Source of the DNA: an uncultured Bacilli bacterium
Lineage (GTDB): Bacteria; Bacillota_I; Bacilli_A; RF39; UBA660
Direction of reading: 5' to 3'
Assembly (NCBI GenBank): GCA_949451605.1
Contig: CASTSB010000006.1
Span: 1 to 64,000, forward strand
DNA length: 64,000 nucleotides
The notes under the pieces are model-generated. The model searched no databases, was not told the origin of the DNA, and saw nothing but the letters and a program-made list of their open reading frames with translations. Shown here in pieces: positions 36,716 to 45,693 of the stretch (the stretch's first letter is position 1; every line of letters begins with the position of its first letter). A program made the position numbers and the translations under genes.

Positions 36716-37024
36716 TTGGATAAAAAATACTGGCTTTGAATTATTATAATTTGAAGTTTTTTCTTGAATAGTTTGAGCATTTGATGTACTGTTTCTAGTT
36801 TCTGGAACTTCTGGAGATGTTATTTCATTTGCAATTCTTAACATTGATCTCATATTTGAAACCATTGGTTTTACCTGATAAACGATAGGGATTGCTTGAT
36901 TTATTACACCTAGAGTTTTTTGTGTTCCGTCTAGTATACCACCCCAACTTATATTTTTTAAGCTAGCTAATAATCCAGGTTTTGCCATACTGGCCATATT
37001 TGTCATATATGGATTTGGGTACAT
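36710..37024 (-). CDS. YqfQ/VrrA-like small protein
   Basis: 104 residues. A central helical region (about 18-68: LLASLKNISWGGILDG, then a NQAIPIVYQVKPMVSNM segment) resembles the YqfQ/VrrA family, in which small Gly/Gln-rich N-termini precede a stretch of similar form. The C-terminal third is polar and likely disordered. There is no signal peptide. AGAGGTG lies upstream of the ATG. Function is unknown in the family. The assignment rests on pattern only. Confidence 0.5.
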
Positions 37025-37136
37025 AAAAACACCTCTTAATATAGTTTATGAAAAAATAATCAAAAAGTTAATTTAAATATTTAAAAAAATTTTTAACTAT
37101 GCTACAATTAAATAGAATAATGAGGAGGTTAGTTGT

Positions 37137-38615
37137 ATGGAAGTTGTTCTTATGCCGTTTATTTTTATTTACCATATAGTTAGCGGAATATTAAATTTAC
37201 CTAAAAAATTATTTAGTAAGGCAGAAGATGTTGCTATAGGAGTTGAAGATAAAAGTCAATTAGTAAAAGAGACTATCTCTGAAAGTGTTGTACCTGTTCA
37301 ACAAAGTTATGTACAAGATTTAAATGTTAATCCTAATCAAGTTCCGCTTCCTGATAATACATCTGTAAAACCTCAAAATACAGAAAATAAAGAAAGAGCA
37401 AGAAATCCTTTGGTAGGATTTAAATATACTATTATTAATGCGATGGGCAAGAAAGAAAATGGAACTTTAAATGCCGAGTCAATTGAAGATGCTCGTAGCT
37501 TTTTAATGCAACAAGAATATGAAATATTAAGTCTTTCTGAAAGATCAAAGATGGATATTGATATTAATATTGGTACTGGAATTAAGCCAGCAGATCTTTC
37601 TTTTTCACTTACACAATTGTCTACTTATATAAAAGCTGGTATTCCACTTGTAGATGCTGTTAAAATCTTGGCAAAGCAAACTACTAAAAAAGACTTAAAG
37701 AAAAACTTTAATCAAATTGTTTATGAATTACTTAAAGGGGAGAGTTTTTCGGAAGCATTAATAGCTCAAGGAAATGTTTTTCCCAAACTTTTAATAAACA
37801 TGGTAAAGACTTCTGAAATGACTGGAGATTTAGCATCTATTCTAGATGATATGGCAGAGTATTATACAAGTATGGATAATACGAGAAAACAGATGAAGAG
37901 CGCTATGACTTACCCAGTTGTAGTATTAACTCTTGCTTTTGCTGTATTAATTTTTATGCTTACTTATTTGGTCCCTCAATTTTCTGCAATGTTTGAAGAA
38001 AATGGAGCTTCACTACCTGCACTTACTCAAACAATTTTAAATATATCTAATTTTATAAAGTCTAATTATATAATGCTTATTATTGGAGTGATTGTTGCGG
38101 TTGGAGCTTTCATATTTTTATTTAAAAAAGTACAAAGTTTTAGGACTACAGTTCAAACTATTATGATGCATTTACCTGTTTTTGGAAATATTATAATTTA
38201 TAACGAGATTGCTAATTTTACAAAGACTTTTGCATCACTTCTTAATCATGGTGTTTTTATTACAGATAGTATGGAAATTTTATCTAAGATTACAAATAAT
38301 GAAGTATATATAAGGATAATTAATAAGACTTTAGTTAATTTAGGTAAGGGTGACTCAATTTCTTCTGCATTTAGGGGAGAATGGGCTATACCTGTTGTTG
38401 CTTATGAAATGATTGTTACTGGAGAATCTACTGGGCAGTTAGGTGCTATGATGGAAAAAGTCGCAAGCCACTTTCAAAATTTACATAAGAATATAATTGA
38501 TCAAATGAAAAGTTTAATTGAACCTTTATTAATCGTATTTTTGGCTGTTGTTGTAGGTGTTATTTTAATATCAATAGTTCAACCAATGTTTGCAATATAT
38601 TCAACAGTGTCTTAG
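37137..38615 (+). CDS. Type II secretion/type IV pilus inner-membrane protein (PilC/GspF/ComGB)
   Basis: 492 residues. Two T2SSF domains (about 155-275 and 355-475) with three main membrane segments (about 250-275, 305-325, 460-485). GIPLVDAVKIL, GESFSEAL and VKTSEMTGDLASIL are typical of the first, ESTGQLGAMMEKVA of the second. It should form the platform for pilin assembly. It is longer than usual at the N-terminus: a hydrophobic start, a Pro/Asn/Gln-rich linker (about 25-85) and a small domain (90-145). Prepilin peptidase follows 9 nt later. No assembly ATPase or pilin gene lies nearby. Confidence 0.9.
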   Translation: MEVVLMPFIFIYHIVSGILNLPKKLFSKAEDVAIGVEDKSQLVKETISESVVPVQQSYVQDLNVNPNQVPLPDNTSVKPQNTENKERARNPLVGFKYTIINAMGKKENGTLNAESIEDARSFLMQQEYEILSLSERSKMDIDINIGTGIKPADLSFSLTQLSTYIKAGIPLVDAVKILAKQTTKKDLKKNFNQIVYELLKGESFSEALIAQGNVFPKLLINMVKTSEMTGDLASILDDMAEYYTSMDNTRKQMKSAMTYPVVVLTLAFAVLIFMLTYLVPQFSAMFEENGASLPALTQTILNISNFIKSNYIMLIIGVIVAVGAFIFLFKKVQSFRTTVQTIMMHLPVFGNIIIYNEIANFTKTFASLLNHGVFITDSMEILSKITNNEVYIRIINKTLVNLGKGDSISSAFRGEWAIPVVAYEMIVTGESTGQLGAMMEKVASHFQNLHKNIIDQMKSLIEPLLIVFLAVVVGVILISIVQPMFAIYSTVS

Positions 38616-38624
38616 GAGTAGATT

Positions 38625-39368
38625 ATGCAATTATTATTTATATGTTTTATTGGTATTGTGATAGGTTCAATATGTACAAAAGTGGGAATGCATTTTCCAA
38701 TAGAAGAAAGTATTTTTGAAAAGTCTACTTGTAGCCATTGTGGTTATAAGCATTCATATATTGCATTTTTTAATTATTTTATTAATAGTGGTAGATGTAA
38801 AAACTGTGGAGCTAGACTTAGGTTTTTACCTGTATTAAATGAGGCATTTACTGGACTGTTCTTTGCACTTAGTTATTATATTTTTGGATTTAGTTATTCT
38901 TTCTTTATTGCAATTGGTATTATTTGTTTACTTATGATTATTTTAATAAGTGATTTAAATTATATGATAATACCTGATGAAGTTTTAGTTTTGTTCAGTG
39001 CTTATTTTATTTTAGTGTTATTTTTTAAGATTGGACTTATGTCTGTATTATTACAAATTGGTTATGGAATATTCTTATTTTTAGTAATGTATTTTATTAT
39101 GATTTTAGGAGAGGTGATATTAAAAAAAGAAAGTTTAGGTGGAGGAGACGTTAAGATGATGTTTATTTTTGGACTTATCTTAGGACCATTATCAGGAGTT
39201 TTTTCTATATTTGTTGCAAGCTTTATTGCTCTTCCAGTATCTATTATTATAATGCTTAAGAGTGATAATAATGCAATTCCATTTGGGCCTTTTTTATTAA
39301 TATCTTTAATGCTTTTCTTCTTTTTACAAATTGATACAGATTTTATAATTAATTTATTAAGATTTTAA
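38625..39368 (+). CDS. Prepilin peptidase (A24 family)
   Basis: 247 residues, about seven membrane helices. The N-terminal zinc-binding loop has two CxxC pairs (CSHCGY and CKNCGA, about 28-62), as in bifunctional PilD/ComC. The two catalytic aspartates are in SDLNYMIIPDE (about 105) and GGGDVK (about 174-179). It cleaves and often methylates prepilins at the membrane. Operon with the upstream PilC-like gene. Its pilin substrates are not in this window. Confidence 0.93.
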   Translation: MQLLFICFIGIVIGSICTKVGMHFPIEESIFEKSTCSHCGYKHSYIAFFNYFINSGRCKNCGARLRFLPVLNEAFTGLFFALSYYIFGFSYSFFIAIGIICLLMIILISDLNYMIIPDEVLVLFSAYFILVLFFKIGLMSVLLQIGYGIFLFLVMYFIMILGEVILKKESLGGGDVKMMFIFGLILGPLSGVFSIFVASFIALPVSIIIMLKSDNNAIPFGPFLLISLMLFFFLQIDTDFIINLLRF

Positions 39369-39392
39369 GAAAGATTTGCTTTCTTTTTTTCT
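39367..39392 (+). terminator. Terminator after the prepilin peptidase gene
   Basis: AAGAAAG (39367-39373) pairs with CTTTCTT (39379-39385), followed by T's. Confidence 0.75.
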
Positions 39393-39429
39393 TTATTAGT
39401 TGTAGTATAAAAGCAGGAGTTGATGAGAT

Positions 39430-40752
39430 GTGAAAAATCTAACTATTTTGCCAGCAGATACTTATACAGTTTTAAATAAAACTATAATCAGTGATAGTGA
39501 TTTAAAAATAGTTAGTATGCTTTATCAACCAATTATAGGTTTTAGTGCAGTCTCTTTATATTTTACTTTAATTGATGATTTAGATAAGCTTCAACTTATG
39601 AGTGATGATTTGACTCATCATCATTTAATGGCGACAATGCAGCTTAGACTAGAGGATATTGTGATTGCTAGAGAAAAGCTAGAGGCTGTTGGACTTCTAA
39701 AGTCTTATTTAAAAAAAGGAAGTATCAATCAATATGTTTATTTAATTTATTCTCCAATGAATGCTAATGAGTTTTTTAATCACCCAATTTTAAATATTGT
39801 TTTATATAACAATTTAGGTAAAAAAGAATATGAAAAGTTACTTAATTTTTATAAAATACCAAAGGTTAATTTAAAAGATTTTGATGATGTAACGGCTTCT
39901 TTTGATGAAGTTTTTACATCTGTTAGAGGAAATGTTTTAGAGTTTGATAATGATATTACCAAAAGGGATACTAATAATATAGTTCTAAATAAAGGTATTG
40001 ATTTTAATTTACTTATATCATCTATTCCTGAATCACAAATTAACGATAGATGTTTCAATGATGAAATAAAAGAATTAATAAATTCTCTTAGTTTTACATA
40101 TAATTTGCAGACTACTGATATGCAAGGATTAGTAAGAGATGCTATTAATGAGAAAGGTTTGATTGATAAAAATAAATTAAGAAGAAGTTGTCGTGATTAT
40201 TATCAATTTGATAATAATGGTAATTTGCCTACTTTAATATATAATAAACAACCTAATTATTTGAAGAAGCCAGATGGAGATAATTCTAAATGGGGAAGAC
40301 TTGTCTATGCTTTTGAAAATTTAACGCCTTATCAATTTTTAAAACAAAAGTATAAAGGTGCTGAACCTACTCAAAGAGATAAGCGTCTAATTGAAAACTT
40401 GTTGGTAGAGCAAAAATTCAATCCAGGAGTAGTTAATGTTTTAATAGCTTATGTTTTAAAAATTAATGGGGAACAATTAAAGAAAAGCTATGTTGAAACA
40501 CTAGCGGGACAATGGAAGAGGCTTAATATAGAAACAGTTGAAGAAGCTATGCGTATTACTGAAAAGGAACATAAGAAAACTAAGAAAATGATCGATGCTG
40601 ATCATAAAAATTCAGGAAAAGGTAGAGTATCGTCTGTTTCTACAAAAAATACAAGTGATATTCCAGTTTGGTTTGATACAGATCCAAATAAGAGTGAACT
40701 TAGTGAAGAGGATGAGTTAGAGCTTAACAAGATACTTGAAGACCTTGTCTAA
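39430..40752 (+). CDS. dnaB: Replication initiation/membrane attachment protein DnaB (Bacillus type)
   Basis: 440 residues. It has the domain order of the Bacillus helicase-loading protein: an N-terminal winged-helix region (ISDSDLKIVSMLYQPIIG), a middle DnaB/DnaD region, and a C-terminal DDBH2 domain (TPYQFLKQKYKG, VNVLIAYVLKINGEQL, LAGQWKRLNIETVEEAM). The start is GTG 39430 with AGGAG 10 nt upstream; the overlapping ATG is followed at once by a stop. DnaI, its usual operon partner, is not downstream; an HD-domain gene is there instead. Confidence 0.9.
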   Translation: MKNLTILPADTYTVLNKTIISDSDLKIVSMLYQPIIGFSAVSLYFTLIDDLDKLQLMSDDLTHHHLMATMQLRLEDIVIAREKLEAVGLLKSYLKKGSINQYVYLIYSPMNANEFFNHPILNIVLYNNLGKKEYEKLLNFYKIPKVNLKDFDDVTASFDEVFTSVRGNVLEFDNDITKRDTNNIVLNKGIDFNLLISSIPESQINDRCFNDEIKELINSLSFTYNLQTTDMQGLVRDAINEKGLIDKNKLRRSCRDYYQFDNNGNLPTLIYNKQPNYLKKPDGDNSKWGRLVYAFENLTPYQFLKQKYKGAEPTQRDKRLIENLLVEQKFNPGVVNVLIAYVLKINGEQLKKSYVETLAGQWKRLNIETVEEAMRITEKEHKKTKKMIDADHKNSGKGRVSSVSTKNTSDIPVWFDTDPNKSELSEEDELELNKILEDLV

Positions 40753-40834
40753 TAGTGTAAAGTGTCTTGCTTCTCTAACTTGTCTTTTTTCTTTATCTAT
40801 GATATTATTGTATGCGGTATAAGGGATTGATTAG

Positions 40835-41335
40835 ATGAAGAAATATAAAAATGATGAATTTTTTAATATAATAGATAAAATAATTTCAAATGAAGAATTT
40901 AGTAAAACTAAAGAGATTGATCATCATGGTATAACAAGATATAATCATTGTTTAAGAGTTGCTTATTATTCTTTTTTAATTACTAAATTTTTGCATCTTG
41001 ACTATAAAAAAGTTACTGAGGCAGCTTTACTTCATGATTTTTTTATTGATGAAGTAGAAGATAAGAATTTTTATGGTAGGCTTACAAAGCATTCTAAATA
41101 TGCTCTTGTTAATGCAAGTAAATATTTTGATTTAAATGATATGCAAAAAGATATTATTCTAACTCATATGTTTCCAGTTACTTTTACTCCGCCTAAGTAT
41201 ATAGAAAGCTGGATAGTTGATTTAGTGGATGATATAGCAGCAATTTATGAAAAGTTTTATTCTGTTAGATTAGAAATGAGAGCGGCATTTACATTTTTGT
41301 TACTTTTATTTATAAATTATATTAGAGTTATTTAA
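40835..41335 (+). CDS. HD-domain phosphohydrolase
   Basis: 166 residues. HD metal-binding residues: His38 (YNHCLRV), His67-Asp68 (LLHDFF), further histidines His86 and His111, and Asp near 129-133 (WIVDLVDD). This five-His/Asp layout suits a dinuclear HD phosphohydrolase acting on a nucleotide or phosphate ester. The C-terminus is hydrophobic. The substrate is not known. It is probably its own transcript, ending at a clear terminator. Confidence 0.82.
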   Translation: MKKYKNDEFFNIIDKIISNEEFSKTKEIDHHGITRYNHCLRVAYYSFLITKFLHLDYKKVTEAALLHDFFIDEVEDKNFYGRLTKHSKYALVNASKYFDLNDMQKDIILTHMFPVTFTPPKYIESWIVDLVDDIAAIYEKFYSVRLEMRAAFTFLLLLFINYIRVI

Positions 41336-41360
41336 GCAAGTACTTACTTGCTTTTTTGTT
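41334..41360 (+). terminator. Terminator after the HD gene
   Basis: AAGCAAGT (41334-41341) pairs with ACTTGCTT (41346-41353), 4-nt loop, T-run. Confidence 0.8.
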
Positions 41361-41387
41361 GTTTTATATAGTTTATTTTGCTATAAT
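41359..41387 (+). promoter_or_regulatory. Promoter of the giant surface-protein gene
   Basis: TTGTTT (41359-41364), a 17-bp spacer and TATAAT (41382-41387), 26 nt before the ATG. The -35 overlaps the end of the preceding terminator. Confidence 0.6.
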
Positions 41388-41413
41388 TTAAATATAATAG
41401 GAAGGTAAGTAGT

Positions 41414-44400
41414 ATGGATAATTTTTTTAGAAAATTAGAGAAATATATAAATCGTAAAAATATTTCTTTATTAATCGTTTGTATAATAATGCTACTTAGC
41501 TTTGGTTATGCGGCATTTAATTCTAATCTTAATATATCAGGTTTCTCAGCTGATGTTAGAATAAGGGAAGATATAAGAATAACAGGAATTAGAACTAGTA
41601 GTTTTAATAATGCCTCATCTACTTATGAGGATTATAATAAGAAGAATATACAAGTTGGTGTAACTCTTCCAAGTTCTACATCTGAGGCAGTATACTCAGT
41701 AGATATAACTAATCTTGGTAATGTAGAGATGGGTATTCTTTCAATTAATAATTTACCAGATAATTTATTACTTGAAGTATTAGATTATGAAATGAATAAA
41801 GTTTTATGCCAAGATAATAAATGTAGTCTAGGAATGACTAAAACAATAAGAGTTAAAATTAAATATAAAAATGGAGGATTCTCTGCATCTTCAACAACTT
41901 ATAATTTGAAATTAGATTTTGATTTTCAAAGGATGTATACAGTTACATATAATACTCAGGCCGGGGCTAATAAGACTGATAAAGCCATTAACAATGGAAC
42001 ATATAAATTAGATTATAATCAAGAGTCAGTAAAGCCTACTAGTATGGCAGTTAAGATGAATAATCAAGCAATAACTGATTATACTTATACTTATCAAGAA
42101 GGAATACTAACAATTCCAAATGTATCAGGAGATATTGTAATTACTAATAGTTATATTGATTATTTAAAAGTATCAGGAAACCCTGATTCAGAAGATGTAC
42201 AATTCTTTAATCAAGGAATTAAAAGAAACGAAATAGAGTCAGTAACATTTAAAAATAGTAAGGCAGTATCAAGAGCCGTTGTGAAAAGCTTTGATATATC
42301 ACAAGATAATACTGGCAACATTATGGCTTATTATATGGATGAAGATTCTAATGGGTTATATGAATTATATATAGGCCAAGATGGAGGAGTAAATGCAAAT
42401 AAAGACTCAAGTTATCTTTTTAAATATATGACTAATCTTAAAAATATAGATTTCACATACTATAATACCGATGCCGTTACTAGTATGAATTCTTTATTTA
42501 ATTATTGTAGTAGCCTAACTAGTCTTGATTTATCAAGATTCAATACTTCTAAAGTAACAGATATGGGATGGATGTTTAGTGTTACTAGTGCTTTAACAAA
42601 TTTAGATTTATCAATGTTTGACACAAGAGAAGTTACTAACATGCGTTCTATGTTTCATACTAATAGCAGTTTGACTGAACTTGATTTAAGTAATTTCATA
42701 ACTACTAAGCTTACAAATATGGATAGTATGTTTAGAGGATGTAGTAATTTGATTAGCTTAGATTTAAGTAGTTTTAATACTTCTAATGTAACAAATATGG
42801 AAAGCTTGCTTTATGAAGATATTAAATTAAATGATTTAAAATTTACACCAAATATATTTCTTACTAATAATGTAACTAGTATGGGATGGATGTTTTATAA
42901 ATGTAATGCCTTAGGTAATATAGATACCTCAAAATTTGTTGCAACAGAAGCAGTACAACTTAAAAGTATGTTTGCACAATGTACTAGTATGACAACAATT
43001 GATTTAAGTAATTTTATGCAAACAAAAGCTGAAGATACATCATTTATGTTTAGTGGTTGTACAAATTTAAAAAATGTTAATATTAGTAATTTGGATGTAA
43101 GTTCTTCTACTTCTTTTAATCAAATGTTTAATAGCTGCTCAAGTCTTATTAGTGTAGATTTAAGTGGCTTTAACGCCAATTCAGTTACATCAACATATAG
43201 AATGTTTTATGGTTGTGAATCATTATCTAATATTAAATTTAATAATTTTGATGGAAGTAAGAATACAACTATGTATCAAATGTTTTACAATTGTGGCAAT
43301 CTTACTAATTTAGATTTAAGTAGTTTTAATACAGCTAGTGTAAAAAATATGCAATCAGTTTTTTATTGTTGTTCTAAACTTTCTACAATAACTTTAAATC
43401 CTACAATATTTAAAACAGATAATGTAACAAATATGGGCTGGATGTTTTTTAGATGTAATGCATTAACTGCAGTTGATACGAGCAAATTCACTGCTACAAA
43501 TGTAGAACAAATGAAAAGTATGTTTTGTGATTGTTCTGAACTTACAAGTTTAAATCTTAGTAATTTTACTTCTTCAAAAGTTACAAATAATGATTTTATG
43601 TTTAGTGGATGTAGTAAGCTTTCTAGCTTGATAATAAATAATTTTAATCCGAATTTATCTACATCGATGCAAGGGATGTTTGATGGTTGTTCTGAGTTGA
43701 CTTCACTTGATATTTCTAAATTTAGTACAAGTAATGTTACAAATATGCAATCGATGTTTAGTGGTTGTCATAAAATTGTTACTATTACGTTCGATAAAAG
43801 TTTATTCTTAACAGATAAAGTAAAAAATCTGTCAGGTATGTATAATGAATGTTTCAAATTAATTTCTTTAGATTTAAGTAATTTTAATACTGCAAATGTT
43901 ACTACTATGAGAATAATGTTTCAACAGTGTAATAATTTAAGTTCAATAAATATAAATCCTAATTTGTTTATTACAAGTGCAGTAACTGATTTTGTAGCAA
44001 TGTTTAATCAATGTTCTGTGCTAACTAATGTTGATACAAGTAAGTTTGTTGCAACTAATGCTACAGATACTAAATGGATGTTTAGGTCATGTTCTAATAT
44101 AACATCAATTAATTTAAGTAATTTTATAAGTTCTAAAACTACTGACACGTCATATATGTTTAGTGGATGTACTAGTTTAACTAATTTAGAGATCAGTAAA
44201 CTAGATACTTCTAATGTAGTTAATATGTCTAATATGTTTAATGAATGTAATTCACTAGTTTCTTTGAACGTTATTAATTTTAATACCTCAAATGTTACTA
44301 ATATGGAATTAATGTTTTATAATTGTAATAAACTTACAACTTTAACTTTTGATAAAACTAAGTTTTTAACTAATAATGTAACCACAATGGATAGAATGTT

Positions 44401-45622
44401 TTGTCAATGTAGCAGCTTAACTAGTCTTGATGTGAGCAATTTTAATACAGCTAATGTGACAATTATGCAGTCAATGTTTTTTGATTGTAATAAACTAACT
44501 GAAATAGATGTATCAAATTTCAATACAGAAAAAGTTACTAATATGTTTAAAATGTTTTTTCAATGTAAATCAGTTACAAATTTAAATTTAAGTAATTTTA
44601 ATACTCCTGTATTAACAGCAATGGATCAAATGTTTAGAGATTGTAACGTATTAACTTCTTTAGATTTAAGAGGATTTAATACCAGTCAAATTACAAAGAT
44701 GGATTATTTATTTTATAATTGTAAAAAATTAACAACAGTTCAAATTGATTCTAGTATATTTAAAACTGATAAAGTAACAAGTTTAGGTTGGATGTTTTAT
44801 AATTGCAATTCTCTAACTTCTATTGATACTTCAAAATTTGTTGCTACAAATGCGACCCAATTAAAATGTATGTTTTATAATTGCAATGCTTTAACAAATT
44901 TAGACTTATCTATGTTTAGTAATACTCCTGCAACTAATACTAGTTGGATGTTTTATAATTGTTCTTCTTTAGTAACATTAAACATAAGTAATTTTAATCC
45001 TTCATCATCAACAACAATGGAGCGTATGTTTAATAAATGTAATAAATTAACAGCACTTAATGTGTCAAAATTTAATACTAGTAATGTTACTAACATGAAT
45101 TGTATGTTTGATAGTTGTGGGAGTTTAACTACTTTAAATATAACTAATTTTAACACTTCTAATGTTACGAATATGGGGGCAATGTTTACGGCTTGTTATG
45201 GTTTATCATCATTAAATGTAAGTAATTTTAATACAAGTAAGGTTACAAATATGAGTTCAATGTTTGCTTCTTGTTTTGGTCTAACTTCGCTTGACTTAAG
45301 TAATTTTGATACATCTAGTCTAACTGATATGAGTTCTATGTTTTACTATTGTAACAAATTAACTACTTTAAATTTAAATAATTTTAATACGAGAAAGGTT
45401 ACTAATATGTATGGATTATTTAATCAATGTTCAGGTTTAAAAACAATTTATATAGATGGAATAGATTTTATGCCACCTAGCACATGTAATTTTGATAGTA
45501 TGTTTTTAAATACTACGAGTTTGCAAGGAATTTATGTTTATAATATTAGTTATTTAGAACCATATTTGTATAGTGATTATAGTGATCAGTTACAATCTTT
45601 ACCATGGGAAGTGAGCCATTAG
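41414..45622 (+). CDS. Giant SipW-cognate, DUF285/BspA-type repeat surface protein (1402 aa)
   Basis: 1402 residues. The SipW-type signal ends GYAAFNS (about 34-40). The N-terminal beta module has DIRITGIRT, VDITNLGNVEM and the cysteine pair LCQDNKCSLG. A second small domain (about 175-255) and LYIGQDGGVNAN (about 320) follow. About 38 DUF285 units of roughly 25 residues fill residues 340-1350, each with an MF core and usually a cysteine (for example MDSMFRGCSNL). The cap has YNISYLEPYL and ends PWEVSH, as in the 658-residue paralogue. No wall anchor is seen. It is predicted to be an elongated solenoid outside the cell. AGGAAGG is upstream of the ATG. Monocistronic, with a terminator over its stop. 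Confidence 0.87.
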   Translation: MDNFFRKLEKYINRKNISLLIVCIIMLLSFGYAAFNSNLNISGFSADVRIREDIRITGIRTSSFNNASSTYEDYNKKNIQVGVTLPSSTSEAVYSVDITNLGNVEMGILSINNLPDNLLLEVLDYEMNKVLCQDNKCSLGMTKTIRVKIKYKNGGFSASSTTYNLKLDFDFQRMYTVTYNTQAGANKTDKAINNGTYKLDYNQESVKPTSMAVKMNNQAITDYTYTYQEGILTIPNVSGDIVITNSYIDYLKVSGNPDSEDVQFFNQGIKRNEIESVTFKNSKAVSRAVVKSFDISQDNTGNIMAYYMDEDSNGLYELYIGQDGGVNANKDSSYLFKYMTNLKNIDFTYYNTDAVTSMNSLFNYCSSLTSLDLSRFNTSKVTDMGWMFSVTSALTNLDLSMFDTREVTNMRSMFHTNSSLTELDLSNFITTKLTNMDSMFRGCSNLISLDLSSFNTSNVTNMESLLYEDIKLNDLKFTPNIFLTNNVTSMGWMFYKCNALGNIDTSKFVATEAVQLKSMFAQCTSMTTIDLSNFMQTKAEDTSFMFSGCTNLKNVNISNLDVSSSTSFNQMFNSCSSLISVDLSGFNANSVTSTYRMFYGCESLSNIKFNNFDGSKNTTMYQMFYNCGNLTNLDLSSFNTASVKNMQSVFYCCSKLSTITLNPTIFKTDNVTNMGWMFFRCNALTAVDTSKFTATNVEQMKSMFCDCSELTSLNLSNFTSSKVTNNDFMFSGCSKLSSLIINNFNPNLSTSMQGMFDGCSELTSLDISKFSTSNVTNMQSMFSGCHKIVTITFDKSLFLTDKVKNLSGMYNECFKLISLDLSNFNTANVTTMRIMFQQCNNLSSININPNLFITSAVTDFVAMFNQCSVLTNVDTSKFVATNATDTKWMFRSCSNITSINLSNFISSKTTDTSYMFSGCTSLTNLEISKLDTSNVVNMSNMFNECNSLVSLNVINFNTSNVTNMELMFYNCNKLTTLTFDKTKFLTNNVTTMDRMFCQCSSLTSLDVSNFNTANVTIMQSMFFDCNKLTEIDVSNFNTEKVTNMFKMFFQCKSVTNLNLSNFNTPVLTAMDQMFRDCNVLTSLDLRGFNTSQITKMDYLFYNCKKLTTVQIDSSIFKTDKVTSLGWMFYNCNSLTSIDTSKFVATNATQLKCMFYNCNALTNLDLSMFSNTPATNTSWMFYNCSSLVTLNISNFNPSSSTTMERMFNKCNKLTALNVSKFNTSNVTNMNCMFDSCGSLTTLNITNFNTSNVTNMGAMFTACYGLSSLNVSNFNTSKVTNMSSMFASCFGLTSLDLSNFDTSSLTDMSSMFYYCNKLTTLNLNNFNTRKVTNMYGLFNQCSGLKTIYIDGIDFMPPSTCNFDSMFLNTTSLQGIYVYNISYLEPYLYSDYSDQLQSLPWEVSH
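42842..45060 (+). repeat. Higher-order super-repeats inside the giant surface gene
   Basis: A block starting GWMF(Y/F)xCNxL and containing DTSKF(V/T)AT, then TSxMFSGC, recurs. The Asp of DTSKF falls at residues 504, 688, 874 and 1138, giving spacings of 184, 186 and 264 residues. The blocks have diverged at DNA level. They suggest duplication of groups of units. Confidence 0.75.
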
Positions 45623-45640
45623 GCTCTTTTTCTTTTTGGG
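45609..45640 (+). terminator. Terminator hairpin spanning the giant gene stop codon
   Basis: 45609-45617 pairs with 45622-45630 (one T-T mismatch, one G-T), loop ATTA containing part of TAG, followed by T-rich sequence. Confidence 0.75.
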
Positions 45641-45693
45641 CTTTTTTTTATATAAGGTTTATGGTATAATTTAGCAAGAAAGAAGTGAGAAAC

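Noticed and set aside
39430..40752. Replication origin suspected from dnaB
   Set aside because: This is the helicase-loading DnaB/DnaD protein, not a replication-origin neighbour; no DnaA box cluster is seen.
41414..45622. Repeats suggesting a CRISPR array or satellite DNA
   Set aside because: The periodicity is about 75 nt in a continuous coding frame with protein-level conservation; no identical repeats with unique spacers.
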